Below, in pieces: positions 47,750 to 56,181 of a stretch of 64,000 nt of DNA. The DNA is from Alcaligenes sp. SDU_A2 (GTDB taxonomy: Bacteria; Pseudomonadota; Gammaproteobacteria; Burkholderiales; Burkholderiaceae_B), in contig NZ_CP151273.1 of assembly GCF_038237375.1 (NCBI RefSeq), positions 3,410,001 through 3,474,000 on the forward strand, read 5' to 3'. Each line of letters starts with the position of its first letter. The first letter of the stretch is position 1. The position numbers and the translations under genes are program-made. The notes under the pieces were generated by a model. The model searched no databases. It was not told where the DNA came from and saw nothing but the letters and a program-made list of their open reading frames with translations.

Positions 47750-48370
47750 ATGCGCGACCGCCTGCCCACTTTTATTTCTCTGCTGTTGCTGGCTTTGCTG
47801 GTGTTGGCCACGCTGTGGGCGGTGGACTACACCCAACGCTCGGTGGCACTTGATCCGCCGCGCCGCGTCACCCACGAACCCGACTCCTGGTCGCGTAACT
47901 TCACGATGGTCAGCACCGACGCAAGTGGCATGGCCATCAACCGTCTGGACGGCGAAATGGCCTATCACTACCCGGACGACGACTCCTACGACATCGAACA
48001 TCCGCGCGCGGTCAGCAACCGTGCCCAGTCTCCCATGACCGTGGCCACATCGGACACGGCGCACATGAACGCCGGCGGCGATACGATCACCATGACGGGC
48101 AATGCCCATATCCATCGCCAGGCCACCGCCGAAGACGAGGCCCTGGATGTGCGCAGCCGCGTGCTCATCATCCTGCCGCAAGAAGATGTGGTCTACACCA
48201 ACGAGCCTGCTGTCGTGGTCAACGGTCAATCCACCTTGCGCGGCACCGGCATGCGCTACGATAATCGCGTACGGCAATTGAACGTCATGTCGGAATCCGA
48301 CACTAAAATCTCGGGCCAACAAACACAAAAAACGCGATCCCCCAACAGTTCTAAGGATTCCCAGCCATGA
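47750..48370 (+). CDS. lptC: LPS export system protein LptC
   Basis: A 206-residue bitopic inner-membrane protein. One N-terminal helix (FISLLLLALLVLATLWAVDY) anchors a periplasmic beta-jellyroll (YHYPDDDSYDIEHPRAV, AGGDTITMTGNAHIHRQ, LRGTGMRYDNRVRQLNVMS). It takes LPS from LptB2FG and passes it to LptA. The ATG at 47750 follows kdsC closely, and its stop overlaps the lptA start by four bases. LptF/G are not in the window. Confidence 0.9.
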   Translation: MRDRLPTFISLLLLALLVLATLWAVDYTQRSVALDPPRRVTHEPDSWSRNFTMVSTDASGMAINRLDGEMAYHYPDDDSYDIEHPRAVSNRAQSPMTVATSDTAHMNAGGDTITMTGNAHIHRQATAEDEALDVRSRVLIILPQEDVVYTNEPAVVVNGQSTLRGTGMRYDNRVRQLNVMSESDTKISGQQTQKTRSPNSSKDSQP

Positions 48371-49014
48371 CCACGCGTCACCGTGCCCCCTCCGGCCTGC
48401 GGCCCGAGCCTTTTACCCGTCTGCTGCGCAGCACCACTCTGGGACTAGCCCTGGTCTGGGCGGCCGTGCCAATGGCACCGACGGCGCTGGCGCAAAACAG
48501 CGCACCCGCCGCGCAGGAACCGGATACCTCTGTACTGTCCGATACACTGACCTACGACGACATTGCCAAGCAAACCATCTACAAAGGCAATATCGTGCTC
48601 ACGCGCGGTAACTTAACGCTAATGGCCGACCAGTTGGCCATCGAGCAGGATGCCGAAGGCTTCCAGCACGGCACCGCCACCGTCAGCACACGCCCTCGCG
48701 TGACCATCCGCCAAGAAGATCCCGCCAAGTTCGAGCTGATGACGGCTGAAGGCCTCAAGGCGATCTACAACGGCAAGGCCGAAGAGATCGAGCTTATCGG
48801 CCAGGCCATCGTTAACCGTTATGTCTGCGGCAAGCTGCAAGATTCCATCCAAGGCCAGCGGGTTGTCTATCGCCAGAAAGACAACACCTACCAAGCCTTT
48901 GGCGGTGCCGATTCGGCCACGCGCGACGGTCGCGTGCGCTCGGTAGCACGCCCACGCGCCAACGCCGATGCCGCCCTGGCCGAATGCCAGCGCAAGTCCT
49001 CCCCCCGCAAATAG
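48367..49014 (+). CDS. lptA: LPS transport periplasmic protein LptA
   Basis: A 215-residue periplasmic protein. The N-terminal region (TTLGLALVWAAVPMAPTALAQ) is a signal peptide after a rather long basic start. The OstA jellyroll contains SDTLTYDDIAKQTIYKGNIVLTRGNLTLMADQL (key residues YKGNV-like YKGNI and R-G-L), GTATVSTRPRVTIRQ and RVVYRQKDNTYQAFGG. LptA polymerises into the bridge carrying LPS across the periplasm. Its start overlaps lptC by ATGA. Confidence 0.93.
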   Translation: MTTRHRAPSGLRPEPFTRLLRSTTLGLALVWAAVPMAPTALAQNSAPAAQEPDTSVLSDTLTYDDIAKQTIYKGNIVLTRGNLTLMADQLAIEQDAEGFQHGTATVSTRPRVTIRQEDPAKFELMTAEGLKAIYNGKAEEIELIGQAIVNRYVCGKLQDSIQGQRVVYRQKDNTYQAFGGADSATRDGRVRSVARPRANADAALAECQRKSSPRK

Positions 49015-49035
49015 TCCGGACCCCTGCCTACTCAT

Positions 49036-49827
49036 ATGGTTGCACCTTCCAGCCCATCCTCTCCCGTCCGCGCCCAGAACACCGCCAAAGGCAGTCTGAT
49101 CGCCCAAGGCCTGCGCAAGACATACGGCAAACGCACCGTAGTGCAGGATGTATCCCTGACTGTAGAAAGCGGCGAGGTCGTCGGCCTGCTGGGCCCTAAC
49201 GGCGCGGGCAAAACCACCAGTTTCTACATGATCGTGGGCATCGTGCATGCCGACGCCGGCCGCATCGAAATCGACGGCACACCCATCACAGGCATGCCCA
49301 TGCACAAACGGGCGCGCCTGGGCCTGTCCTATCTGCCGCAAGATGCCTCGGTGTTCCGCCGCCTGACCGTCGAGGAAAACATCCGCGCCGTCCTGGAACT
49401 TCAACAAGACGACAAAGGCCGAGCCATCAGTTCCCGGGAAATCGGAGAACGGCTCGAGACGCTGATCGGCGAGCTGCAGATCGGTCACATCCGCCGCAAC
49501 ACCGCCGTCTCCCTGTCCGGAGGCGAGCGCCGTCGGGTCGAGATCGCCCGGGCACTGGCCAGCAATCCGCGCTTTATCCTGCTGGACGAACCCTTTGCAG
49601 GGGTGGACCCGATCGCCGTCATCGAAATCCAGCGCATTGTGCAGTTCCTTAAAGGGCGCAATATCGGCGTGCTCATCACCGACCACAACGTGCGCGAAAC
49701 CCTGGGCATCTGCGACCGCGCCTACATCATCAGCGAAGGCACCGTACTGACCAGCGGCCACCCGTCCGAAATCATCGACAACGAGGCCGTGCGCAAAGTC
49801 TACCTGGGCTCGAACTTCCGCATGTAA
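49036..49827 (+). CDS. lptB: LPS export ABC transporter ATP-binding protein LptB
   Basis: The 263-residue ATPase powers LPS extraction. Walker [17 protein letters not shown] (about 53-68), Q-loop [17 protein letters not shown], signature [16 protein letters not shown] (about 158-173), Walker [13 protein letters not shown], and switch His in [10 protein letters not shown] are all intact. The N-terminus is about 20 residues longer than E. coli LptB ([14 protein letters not shown]). It ends the kds-lpt operon before a short terminator. rpoN, which follows lptB in many proteobacteria, is absent here. Confidence 0.95.
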   Translation: MVAPSSPSSPVRAQNTAKGSLIAQGLRKTYGKRTVVQDVSLTVESGEVVGLLGPNGAGKTTSFYMIVGIVHADAGRIEIDGTPITGMPMHKRARLGLSYLPQDASVFRRLTVEENIRAVLELQQDDKGRAISSREIGERLETLIGELQIGHIRRNTAVSLSGGERRRVEIARALASNPRFILLDEPFAGVDPIAVIEIQRIVQFLKGRNIGVLITDHNVRETLGICDRAYIISEGTVLTSGHPSEIIDNEAVRKVYLGSNFRM

Positions 49828-49838
49828 GCCTGCGCTGC

Positions 49839-49863
49839 GCCCGCCATCGCGGGCATCTTTTTC
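49839..49863 (+). terminator. Terminator after lptB
   Basis: GCCCGC/GCGGGC 6-bp stem with a CATC loop (49839-49854), then a T-rich ATCTTTTT tract. Confidence 0.7.
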
Positions 49864-50018
49864 GCTCAGGGTTTTCCTGACATTTTCGCTTGATCCAAGT
49901 CATGTAATCCGGCCGACATATAGGTATACTGGGATCTCCAATCACCGCAAAAGGAGCTTCCAGAATCCCCACTCCCGCGTCTTGCGACGCACTTGCAACA
50001 CTACTACGGAGAGCCTAT

Positions 50019-50345
50019 ATGAGCCTTAACATCAGTGGCCGTAATCTCGACATAACCCCTGCTATCCGCGACTACGTCAAGAACAAGGTCGGTCGAATCG
50101 ACAAGCATTTCGATAATGTCGTCGACTCCCAGGTTATGCTTTCCATCGAACGTCTGAAGCACACTGCCGAAGTTACCGTGCGCGTGCCCGGCAAAGACAT
50201 CCATTGCGCTGCTTCCGACGAAAACCTGTACGCTGCCATAGACCTGCTGGCCGATAAAATCGACCGCCAGGTGGTCAAATACAAGGAAAAAGCGCATAGT
50301 CACGCGCATGAGCCCGCCAAGCGGCTCGAGGTACCGGCAGCCTAA
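50019..50345 (+). CDS. hpf: Ribosome hibernation promoting factor
   Basis: A 108-residue HPF/YfiA-family protein (short form). MSLNISGRNLDITPAIRDYV, then VDSQVMLSIERLKHTAEVTV, DIHCAASDENLYAAIDLLADKIDRQV (key D, Y, D residues) and a basic C-terminus. It binds the 30S A/P site region and promotes 100S dimers in stationary phase. Upstream (49828-50018) is a non-coding promoter region with a TATACT hexamer at 49925-49930. A ribosome-site-like GAG element precedes the ATG. Confidence 0.93.
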   Translation: MSLNISGRNLDITPAIRDYVKNKVGRIDKHFDNVVDSQVMLSIERLKHTAEVTVRVPGKDIHCAASDENLYAAIDLLADKIDRQVVKYKEKAHSHAHEPAKRLEVPAA

Positions 50346-50380
50346 ACGCCGCCTTTGCCTGCAGGCCAGACCTGCCAACA

Positions 50381-50412
50381 AACCCCGTACCCTTCCCGGT
50401 TCGGGGTTTTGT
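50381..50412 (+). terminator. Terminator of hpf
   Basis: AACCCCG (50381-50387) pairs with CGGGGTT (50402-50408), followed by TTGTGTTT. The hpf stop codon is 36 bp upstream. Confidence 0.7.
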
Positions 50413-50481
50413 GTTTCAGGGCAGCAAGGCCCTGCCCTGCACACACTGCCCAAAAAGTGTTCAGCTCAAAAAATTTCCCCC

Positions 50482-50487
50482 TATAAT
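50482..50487 (+). promoter_or_regulatory. TATAAT -10 element predicting a leaderless ptsN mRNA
   Basis: A perfect TATAAT lies seven bases before the ATG at 50495; TTCAGC (50460-50465) is 16 bp upstream as a weak -35. No Shine-Dalgarno precedes the start codon. Confidence 0.5.
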
Positions 50488-50494
50488 GGCCGTC

Positions 50495-50995
50495 ATGAAT
50501 CTCTTGTCGCGCATTTTGCCTCTGTCCAATGTGGTTCTGGATCTTGCTGCAACCAGCAAGAAACGCGCTTTTGAACAAGCCGGACTGATTTTCGAGAACC
50601 ATCACGGCATCGCCCGGACAGCCGTATTCCACAGCCTGATCGCCCGAGAGCGACTAGGCTCGACCGCGCTCGGCCACGAGGTTGCCGTGCCGCATGGCCG
50701 CATCAAAGACCTGAAAGAGCCCTGCGCCGTCTTTATGCGTCTGGCCGAACCTGTACGTTTTGACGCCAGCGACGGACGTACCGCTAGCCTGCTGTTTTTT
50801 CTGCTGGTACCCGAAACAGCAACACAAATACACCTGGATTTGCTGGCCGAGATCGCGCGCCTGATGGCCGACCCCGAAGTACGACAGGCGCTGGCGCAGG
50901 AAACCGACCCGGCCCGCATCCACCAGATACTTACCCAGCCGGCAGCACCCGAGGCAGAAAACCACCATGCTGACAGTTCACGAGCTGGTCAATGA
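50495..50995 (+). CDS. ptsN: Nitrogen-PTS enzyme IIA
   Basis: A 166-residue EIIA(Ntr) protein that accepts phosphate from NPr/HPr and controls potassium, nitrogen and envelope functions. MNLLSRILPLSNVVLDLAA opens the domain; the phosphorylated His is in EVAVPHGRIKDL (about His69), and LLFFLLVPE and HLDLLAEIARLMADPEV follow. Its end overlaps hprK by 29 bp. A second in-frame ATG nine bases upstream (50486) is part of the TATAAT and so is less likely the start. Confidence 0.93.
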   Translation: MNLLSRILPLSNVVLDLAATSKKRAFEQAGLIFENHHGIARTAVFHSLIARERLGSTALGHEVAVPHGRIKDLKEPCAVFMRLAEPVRFDASDGRTASLLFFLLVPETATQIHLDLLAEIARLMADPEVRQALAQETDPARIHQILTQPAAPEAENHHADSSRAGQ

Positions 50996-51893
50996 CAATA
51001 ACGACAAGATCACGGTTACCTGGGCGGCAGGCAAACATGCCGCCAACCGGCCAATACCTGATCTTGGCATGTCGGCCGCCGATCTGGTCGGCCACCTGAA
51101 CCTGATCCACCCATCGCGTATCCAGGTTTTCGGCCCCGAAGAACTGTCCTACTACAACCGCTTTGACATCAAGCGCCGCCGGCACCATCTGGAAGATCTG
51201 GTACAGGGCGGTGTGCCGGCCATCTTCATTGCCAATAACGCACACGCTCCCTCCGACCTGCTGCAATTTTGCGACACACAGGGAGTGCCGCTCCTTTATA
51301 CCCCCATCGATGCCGCGCAACTGATCGATCTGCTGCGCATCTATCTGGGCAAGCGCCTTGCCCCCAAGACCACCATGCACGGCGTATTCATGGATGTCTT
51401 GGGCCTGGGCGTGCTGATCACTGGCGAATCGGGCCTGGGCAAAAGCGAACTGGCGCTGGAATTGATCTCGCGCGGCCACGGTCTGGTAGCGGACGACGCC
51501 GTCGAACTCTCGCGCACCGCCCCCAACATGATCGACGGACAATGCCCTCCTTTGCTGCAGAACCTATTGGAAGTGCGCGGCCTGGGCTTGCTGGACATAC
51601 GTACCATTTTTGGCGAAACCTCGGTGCGCCGTAAAATGAAGCTTAAACTGATCGTGCATCTGGTTCGTTCTAATCCCGACAATTTCGAACGCCTCCCCAC
51701 CCAGGACCAGGTCCAGGACGTACTGGGCATAGGCATCAAGCGCGTCATGCTGCAAGTGGCGGCGGGCCGCAACCTGGCCGTGCTGGTGGAAGCAGCGGTT
51801 CGCAACACCATACTCGCCTTTCGCGGCATCGACACCATGGGCGATTTCATCGAACGCCAGGCCCTGGCCATCATGAACAGCCGCGAAGACTAG
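50967..51893 (+). CDS. hprK: HPr kinase/phosphorylase
   Basis: A 308-residue protein with an N-terminal HPr_kinase_N domain (about 1-130) and a C-terminal catalytic domain. The P-loop GESGLGKSELALELI is at about 153-167, followed by the HPrK signature LEVRGLGLLDIRTIFG and Asp in LVADDAVEL. It phosphorylates and dephosphorylates a serine in HPr, linking PTS state to metabolism; a common partner of ptsN in betaproteobacteria. The 29-bp overlap with ptsN suggests coupled translation. Confidence 0.95.
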   Translation: MLTVHELVNDNNDKITVTWAAGKHAANRPIPDLGMSAADLVGHLNLIHPSRIQVFGPEELSYYNRFDIKRRRHHLEDLVQGGVPAIFIANNAHAPSDLLQFCDTQGVPLLYTPIDAAQLIDLLRIYLGKRLAPKTTMHGVFMDVLGLGVLITGESGLGKSELALELISRGHGLVADDAVELSRTAPNMIDGQCPPLLQNLLEVRGLGLLDIRTIFGETSVRRKMKLKLIVHLVRSNPDNFERLPTQDQVQDVLGIGIKRVMLQVAAGRNLAVLVEAAVRNTILAFRGIDTMGDFIERQALAIMNSRED

Positions 51894-51994
51894 GCCGCCT
51901 TTACGGCTGTCTTGCTAAGATAGGCGATTCGTCGAGCGAACCCCTCGGTTTCGGACGCACTCTCCTCGAATAGTATTTACAGGCCCTTATCACG

Positions 51995-52870
51995 ATGCTG
52001 AAAGTTGTATTGATCACCGGCATATCCGGTTCGGGAAAGTCGGTCGCTTTGCGACTGCTGGAAGACACCGGCTACACCTGCGTGGACAACCTGCCCGCGC
52101 GCTTTCTGGCCGAGTTTGTCGAACGCTCCGCCCAGCAAGGCCTGGAGCGCCTGGCCGTGGCCATCGATGTGCGCGGCTCGGGCGATCTGGACACCTTGCC
52201 CGACGTCATCCGCAAACTGCGCGAAGATGGGTATGCGCTGCGTGTCATCTTCCTGAACGCCAATGATCACACCCTGATGCAGCGCTATTCCGAATCGCGC
52301 CGCCGCCACCCCCTGACCGACCGCTTGCGTCAGGATGGCCGTTCCCCATCGCTGGAAGAATGCATTGCCGTCGAGCGCGAACTGACCGCATCGCTGCGCG
52401 AACAAGAACATGTCATCGACACCAGCGACGTCACTCCCGGCCAGTTGCGGGCCTGGGTACGCGATCTGGTTCAGGCCGACCGAGCCAGTGTGGTGCTGAC
52501 CTTCGAGTCCTTCGCCTACAAACGCGGCGTCCCCGGCGATGCCGACCTGGTCTTTGATGTACGCTGCCTACCCAACCCACACTACGATCCGGAGCTGCGT
52601 CCCATGACAGGGCGCGATGAGCCGGTGGCCAAGTGGCTGGCCCAGTTCGGTTCAGTCGAGAACATGATCGACGATATTGCCAGCTTCGTGCGCCGCTGGC
52701 TGCCTCTGTATATGCAGGACACCCGCAACTATCTGACCGTCGCCATCGGCTGCACAGGTGGCCAGCATCGTTCCGTTTATGTCACCGAGCAGTTGGCGCT
52801 GCGCTTTGCCGATCACGCGCCCTTGCTGGTGCGCCACCGCAACCAGCCCCCCATCAATCCGGTCCAATGA
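51995..52870 (+). CDS. rapZ: RNase adapter protein RapZ
   Basis: A 291-residue P-loop protein. GISGSGKSVALRLLED (about 9-24) is Walker A, YTCVDNLP follows, DVRGSGDL resembles Walker B, and VLTFESFAYKRGVPGDADLVFDVRCLPNPHY (key FGFK/PNPH residues) marks the C-terminal domain, ending with AIGCTGGQHRSV. In E. coli RapZ senses GlcN-6-P and recruits RNase E to GlmZ; in this group the RNA target is unknown. It has its own upstream region (51894-51994) with no Shine-Dalgarno of note. Its stop overlaps rlpA. Confidence 0.94.
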   Translation: MLKVVLITGISGSGKSVALRLLEDTGYTCVDNLPARFLAEFVERSAQQGLERLAVAIDVRGSGDLDTLPDVIRKLREDGYALRVIFLNANDHTLMQRYSESRRRHPLTDRLRQDGRSPSLEECIAVERELTASLREQEHVIDTSDVTPGQLRAWVRDLVQADRASVVLTFESFAYKRGVPGDADLVFDVRCLPNPHYDPELRPMTGRDEPVAKWLAQFGSVENMIDDIASFVRRWLPLYMQDTRNYLTVAIGCTGGQHRSVYVTEQLALRFADHAPLLVRHRNQPPINPVQ

Positions 52871-53952
52871 AAATACCTAATCTGCGCTCACTGGCAAGCG
52901 CGCTGACCATTCTGGCGCTGCTGGCGGGCTGCTCCTCCAGCCCCAAACGCGCCAAGCCCAAGCCCAGGCCTGGAGCCACGGTGGCCGCCCCCCAGGGTGG
53001 GGGATACTACAAAGACGACGGCCCCCACAGCCGTGTCCCCGCCAATCTGCTTGCCACCCCCAACGCCACACCTCGTCTGGAACCCATTGCCCGCAGCAAT
53101 ACGCGCCCATATACCGTGCTGGGCAAAAGTTTTGTGCCGCATACCAGCCATAAGTCGTTCTCTCAGACCGGTACCGCATCCTGGTACGGGCGTAAATTCC
53201 ACGGCAAGAAAACCGCCAACGGCGAAACCTACGATATGTACGCCATGACGGCAGCCCATCCGACGCTGCCCATTCCCAGCTATGCGCGCGTCACCCGGCC
53301 CAAAACCGGCAAGTCCGTCATCGTGCGCATCAATGACCGGGGTCCATTTCATAGCTCTCGCATCATCGATCTGTCCTACGTCGCCGCCGCCAAGCTGGAT
53401 CTGATCGCTCCAGGCAGCGGCACCGTACTGGTGGAGTCCATCACCGAGGACGATATACGCAGCGGCCGCTTCGATACGGATGAAACCCAGATTGCCCAGG
53501 TCGATACCCGCGCGGCTCCCACGCCCGCACCGCAGCCCAGCCTGGTGATCAAAGAAGAGCGACAACCGACCCCCGATGCGCTAGAGGCTCTGGCACAGGA
53601 CGAGCTAACAATGGAGCTGGATGAGTCACCAAGCTGGAGCAGCGACGCCAACGACCAGCAATTGATCGTGCAAGCCACCCCGCCGGTTCAAACCAAACGC
53701 AGCGCCGAATCGGGCCAGACACGGGTCTACCTGCAATTTGGGGCTTTTTCGGCACGCCAAAACGCTTCTGCCCTGGCCCAGCAGCTTAACCGCCAGATCG
53801 CCCAGGTCGAGTACCGCAACGCCGAGGTCGAAGCCCACAATGAATTGTTCCGCGTACAGATCGGCCCTTATCAAAGCCGTACTGAAGCCATTAACGCCGC
53901 CCTGCGCATCCGTCAGGAAACCGGCCTGAACCCCGCCGTAGCCGTGCGCTAA
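52867..53952 (+). CDS. rlpA: Septal-ring lytic transglycosylase RlpA family lipoprotein
   Basis: A 361-residue lipoprotein. ALTILALLAGC is the lipobox (Cys about 22). The double-psi beta-barrel RlpA domain (about 100-190) has TGTASWYGRKFHGKKTANGE, YDMYAMTAAHPTLP, and the catalytic-type Asp in RINDRGPF. A proline-rich linker leads to a C-terminal SPOR domain (about 285-361; VYLQFGAFSARQNA, FRVQIGPYQSR) that binds denuded septal peptidoglycan. The ATGA overlap with rapZ indicates co-translation. It ends at the 53971-54007 terminator. Confidence 0.93.
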   Translation: MKIPNLRSLASALTILALLAGCSSSPKRAKPKPRPGATVAAPQGGGYYKDDGPHSRVPANLLATPNATPRLEPIARSNTRPYTVLGKSFVPHTSHKSFSQTGTASWYGRKFHGKKTANGETYDMYAMTAAHPTLPIPSYARVTRPKTGKSVIVRINDRGPFHSSRIIDLSYVAAAKLDLIAPGSGTVLVESITEDDIRSGRFDTDETQIAQVDTRAAPTPAPQPSLVIKEERQPTPDALEALAQDELTMELDESPSWSSDANDQQLIVQATPPVQTKRSAESGQTRVYLQFGAFSARQNASALAQQLNRQIAQVEYRNAEVEAHNELFRVQIGPYQSRTEAINAALRIRQETGLNPAVAVR

Positions 53953-53970
53953 ACGTATAGCGCCCACGAA

Positions 53971-54007
53971 AAGCCCTGCCCCACTATGTGATGGGCAGGG
54001 CTTTTTT
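53971..54007. terminator. Bidirectional terminator between rlpA and rsmI
   Basis: An 11-bp stem AAGCCCTGCCC/GGGCAGGGCTT with an 11-nt loop is flanked by six Ts on the plus strand (54002-54007) and about four on the minus side, so it can serve both convergent genes. Confidence 0.9.
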
Positions 54008-54020
54008 CATCCAACCAGCA

Positions 54021-54956
54021 TCAATCCCTGGACTGGCGCGCCAAGCCCCAGGCATACAGCACATCCCGAGGCACACCGCTGGCCTGGCTGCCGATACGGG
54101 CGGCATCGCGCAATGACACATGTTCCAGTAAGGCCGACATCCAGCGCTCGGTGACCGCATCCAGTACCGGGGCATCGTCCTGGGCAGCCTGTGCCTCGTG
54201 CAGGATCAACACGAACTCGCCCTGCTCCCGGTGACTGTCCTGCTCTAGCCAGTGTTGCGCCTCTCCCAAAGCGACGGTATGGATCTGCTCGAAGCGCTTG
54301 CTCAGTTCACGCGCAAAGGTCAACTGACGCTGCGGCCCGCACACCTGTTCCATGTCCCGCACGGCGGCGCGCAAGCGATGCGGCGACTCAAACATCACCA
54401 CCGGCATGCCTTGCCCCGCCCAATGCTGCAACCACTTGCGTCGCGCTACGCTCTTGGGCGGCATGAAACCCGCAAAGGCAAACGCAGGATTCTCGTCGCT
54501 GGTCGCCCCACTGCCCATCAAAGCGGCAATGACCGCCGATGCCCCAGGCAAAGGCACCACCTGATATCCTGCTTGCCGCACCTCGCGCACCACGCGCGCG
54601 CCCGGATCGCTGACGGCCGGCGCGCCCGCATCCGAGACCAAGGCCACCCTTTGGCCCTGTGCCAGCCGTTCTATGATCGCGGCCGCAGCCTGAGCCTCGT
54701 TATGGCGATGCGCCGCCATCAGCGGCGTCTGTATGCCCCAGGCCTGCAAAAAGGGACGAGTGGCGCGCGTATCTTCCGCCGCAATAATGTCGCACTGCTC
54801 CAGCGCTTGCCAAGCCCGCAAGGTAAGGTCTCCCAGATTGCCGATCGGCGTGGCCACCACATACAGACATGCCTGGGGCCAGACCTGGCCCTTGACCTTG
54901 TCCATCATGTTCTGCCAGACGCCGGCAGCCGGCGTGCGGCCTTCTGTGTCGCTCAT
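54021..54956 (-). CDS. rsmI: 16S rRNA (cytidine(1402)-2'-O)-methyltransferase
   Basis: A 311-residue tetrapyrrole-methylase-fold enzyme that 2'-O-methylates C1402 in the ribosomal P site. YVVATPIGNLGDLTLRA (about 32-48), AAEDTRATRPFL, ALVSDAGAPAVSDPGARVV, LPGASAVIAALMGSG and ESPHRLRAAVRDM are family motifs. It is divergent from yraN with 38 bp between, the arrangement seen around rsmI in E. coli, though lpoA is missing here. Confidence 0.95.
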   Translation of the reverse strand: MSDTEGRTPAAGVWQNMMDKVKGQVWPQACLYVVATPIGNLGDLTLRAWQALEQCDIIAAEDTRATRPFLQAWGIQTPLMAAHRHNEAQAAAAIIERLAQGQRVALVSDAGAPAVSDPGARVVREVRQAGYQVVPLPGASAVIAALMGSGATSDENPAFAFAGFMPPKSVARRKWLQHWAGQGMPVVMFESPHRLRAAVRDMEQVCGPQRQLTFARELSKRFEQIHTVALGEAQHWLEQDSHREQGEFVLILHEAQAAQDDAPVLDAVTERWMSALLEHVSLRDAARIGSQASGVPRDVLYAWGLARQSRD

Positions 54957-54994
54957 GCTAAATCCTGTCTAAACATCGTTGTCATTGGGTGCCC

Positions 54995-55453
54995 ATGAAT
55001 CCTTTCGAGCAAGCCCGCCTGGCCCAGAACCGGACCTTGCGCCGCCGACGGCGAACCAGCGCCTGTCCCGCTGCGCCTGCGCCGCGCCGCTCGCCCAGCC
55101 AGCAGCGGGGCGACCACGCCGAACATCTGGCCGGTCGGTACGTGCAAAAGCACGGTGCCCGTATTCTGGAGCGACAATTGCGGGCCCGCGGCGGCGAGAT
55201 CGACCTGGTACTGTGGCATGAAGGCCAGTTGGTTTTTCTGGAAGTACGCCAACGCACCAGCGACCGCTTCGGCGGAGCGCTTGCCAGTGTAAACCGGGAC
55301 AAGCAACGCCGTCTGATCCTGGCGGCCCGCCACTGGCTGCCCATCCTGAGCCGGCGTTATCTGCAAGGCCAAACACCCTCTTGTCGCTTCGATGTGATCG
55401 CCCTGGAGCAGGACGGGCTGCGCTGGGTAAAAAACGCCTTTGCCGATCAGTAA
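54995..55453 (+). CDS. yraN: YraN family protein (UPF0102)
   Basis: A 152-residue protein of the YraN/endonuclease-like family. After a basic N-terminus, RGDHAEHLAGRYVQKHGARIL, RARGGEIDLVLWHEGQLVFLEVRQR (the E-x-D-x-E-V-x PD-D/ExK-like core) and DVIALEQDG are typical. A nuclease fold is implied but no activity is established for the family. A GTG two codons upstream is an alternative start. Context yraN-gmhA/diaA-dolP is as in E. coli. Confidence 0.9.
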   Translation: MNPFEQARLAQNRTLRRRRRTSACPAAPAPRRSPSQQRGDHAEHLAGRYVQKHGARILERQLRARGGEIDLVLWHEGQLVFLEVRQRTSDRFGGALASVNRDKQRRLILAARHWLPILSRRYLQGQTPSCRFDVIALEQDGLRWVKNAFADQ

Positions 55454-55587
55454 GACACGCTGCCGCCACAACGTCGGGAACCTTGACGCGCCTGAGCTGT
55501 CACATTCTTTTCAATAGGCTGCGTTTTTTTCAAGATGACACGTTCTGCCCGCCCCACAGCGAAATTCTCCGTGCGATAATGCGCGCT

Positions 55588-56181
55588 ATGGACCTTATCG
55601 CCTTAATGACCTCGCATTTCGACGATTCCGTCGATACTCTCAAAGCCAGCACCCGCGAACTGGCCGAACCTCTGGCAGCTGCCGTGGAACTCTTGTTCGC
55701 CACCCTGGCCAACGACGGCAAGATACTGGCCTGCGGCAATGGCGGCTCGGCGGCGGACGCCCAGCACTTCATTGCCGAACTGGTCGGACGCTTCGAGCGC
55801 GACCGCCTCCCTCTGGCCGGCATCGCCCTGAACACCGACACCGCCATCCTGACTGCCGTAGGCAACGACTACGGCTTTGACAGCGTGTTCGAGCGTCAGG
55901 TCAGCGCCCTGGGTCAGACCGGCGACATTCTTGTAGCCATTTCCACCAGCGGCAATTCGCCCAACGTCATCCGTGCCATCGAAGCCGCGCGCGAACGCGA
56001 TATGGTCATCATCGCCCTGACCGGCAAGGGCGGCGGCAAAATCGCCGAACTTCTCTCCGATACCGACATCCACCTGTGCGTGCCCCATGACCGGACCATG
56101 CGCATTCAGGAAGTCCATATCGTCCTGCTGCACGCCATGTGCGACGGCATCGATGCCCTGCTGCTCGGAGACCCCCTATGA
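55588..56181 (+). CDS. gmhA: Phosphoheptose isomerase / DiaA-like SIS protein
   Basis: A 197-residue SIS-domain protein. LACGNGGSAADAQHFIAELVGRFERDR (sugar-phosphate loop with NGGSAADAQHF and catalytic-type Glu), LVAISTSGNSPNVI and QEVHIVLLHAMCDG (second catalytic His) fit GmhA, sedoheptulose-7-phosphate isomerase. By position (yraN-x-dolP) it corresponds to E. coli DiaA, a DnaA-binding relative that lacks the Glu, so GmhA activity is more likely but DiaA function cannot be excluded. The ATG at 55588 lies seven bases after a GATAAT hexamer; ATG at 55579 is an alternative. It overlaps dolP by four bases. Confidence 0.85.
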   Translation: MDLIALMTSHFDDSVDTLKASTRELAEPLAAAVELLFATLANDGKILACGNGGSAADAQHFIAELVGRFERDRLPLAGIALNTDTAILTAVGNDYGFDSVFERQVSALGQTGDILVAISTSGNSPNVIRAIEAARERDMVIIALTGKGGGKIAELLSDTDIHLCVPHDRTMRIQEVHIVLLHAMCDGIDALLLGDPL

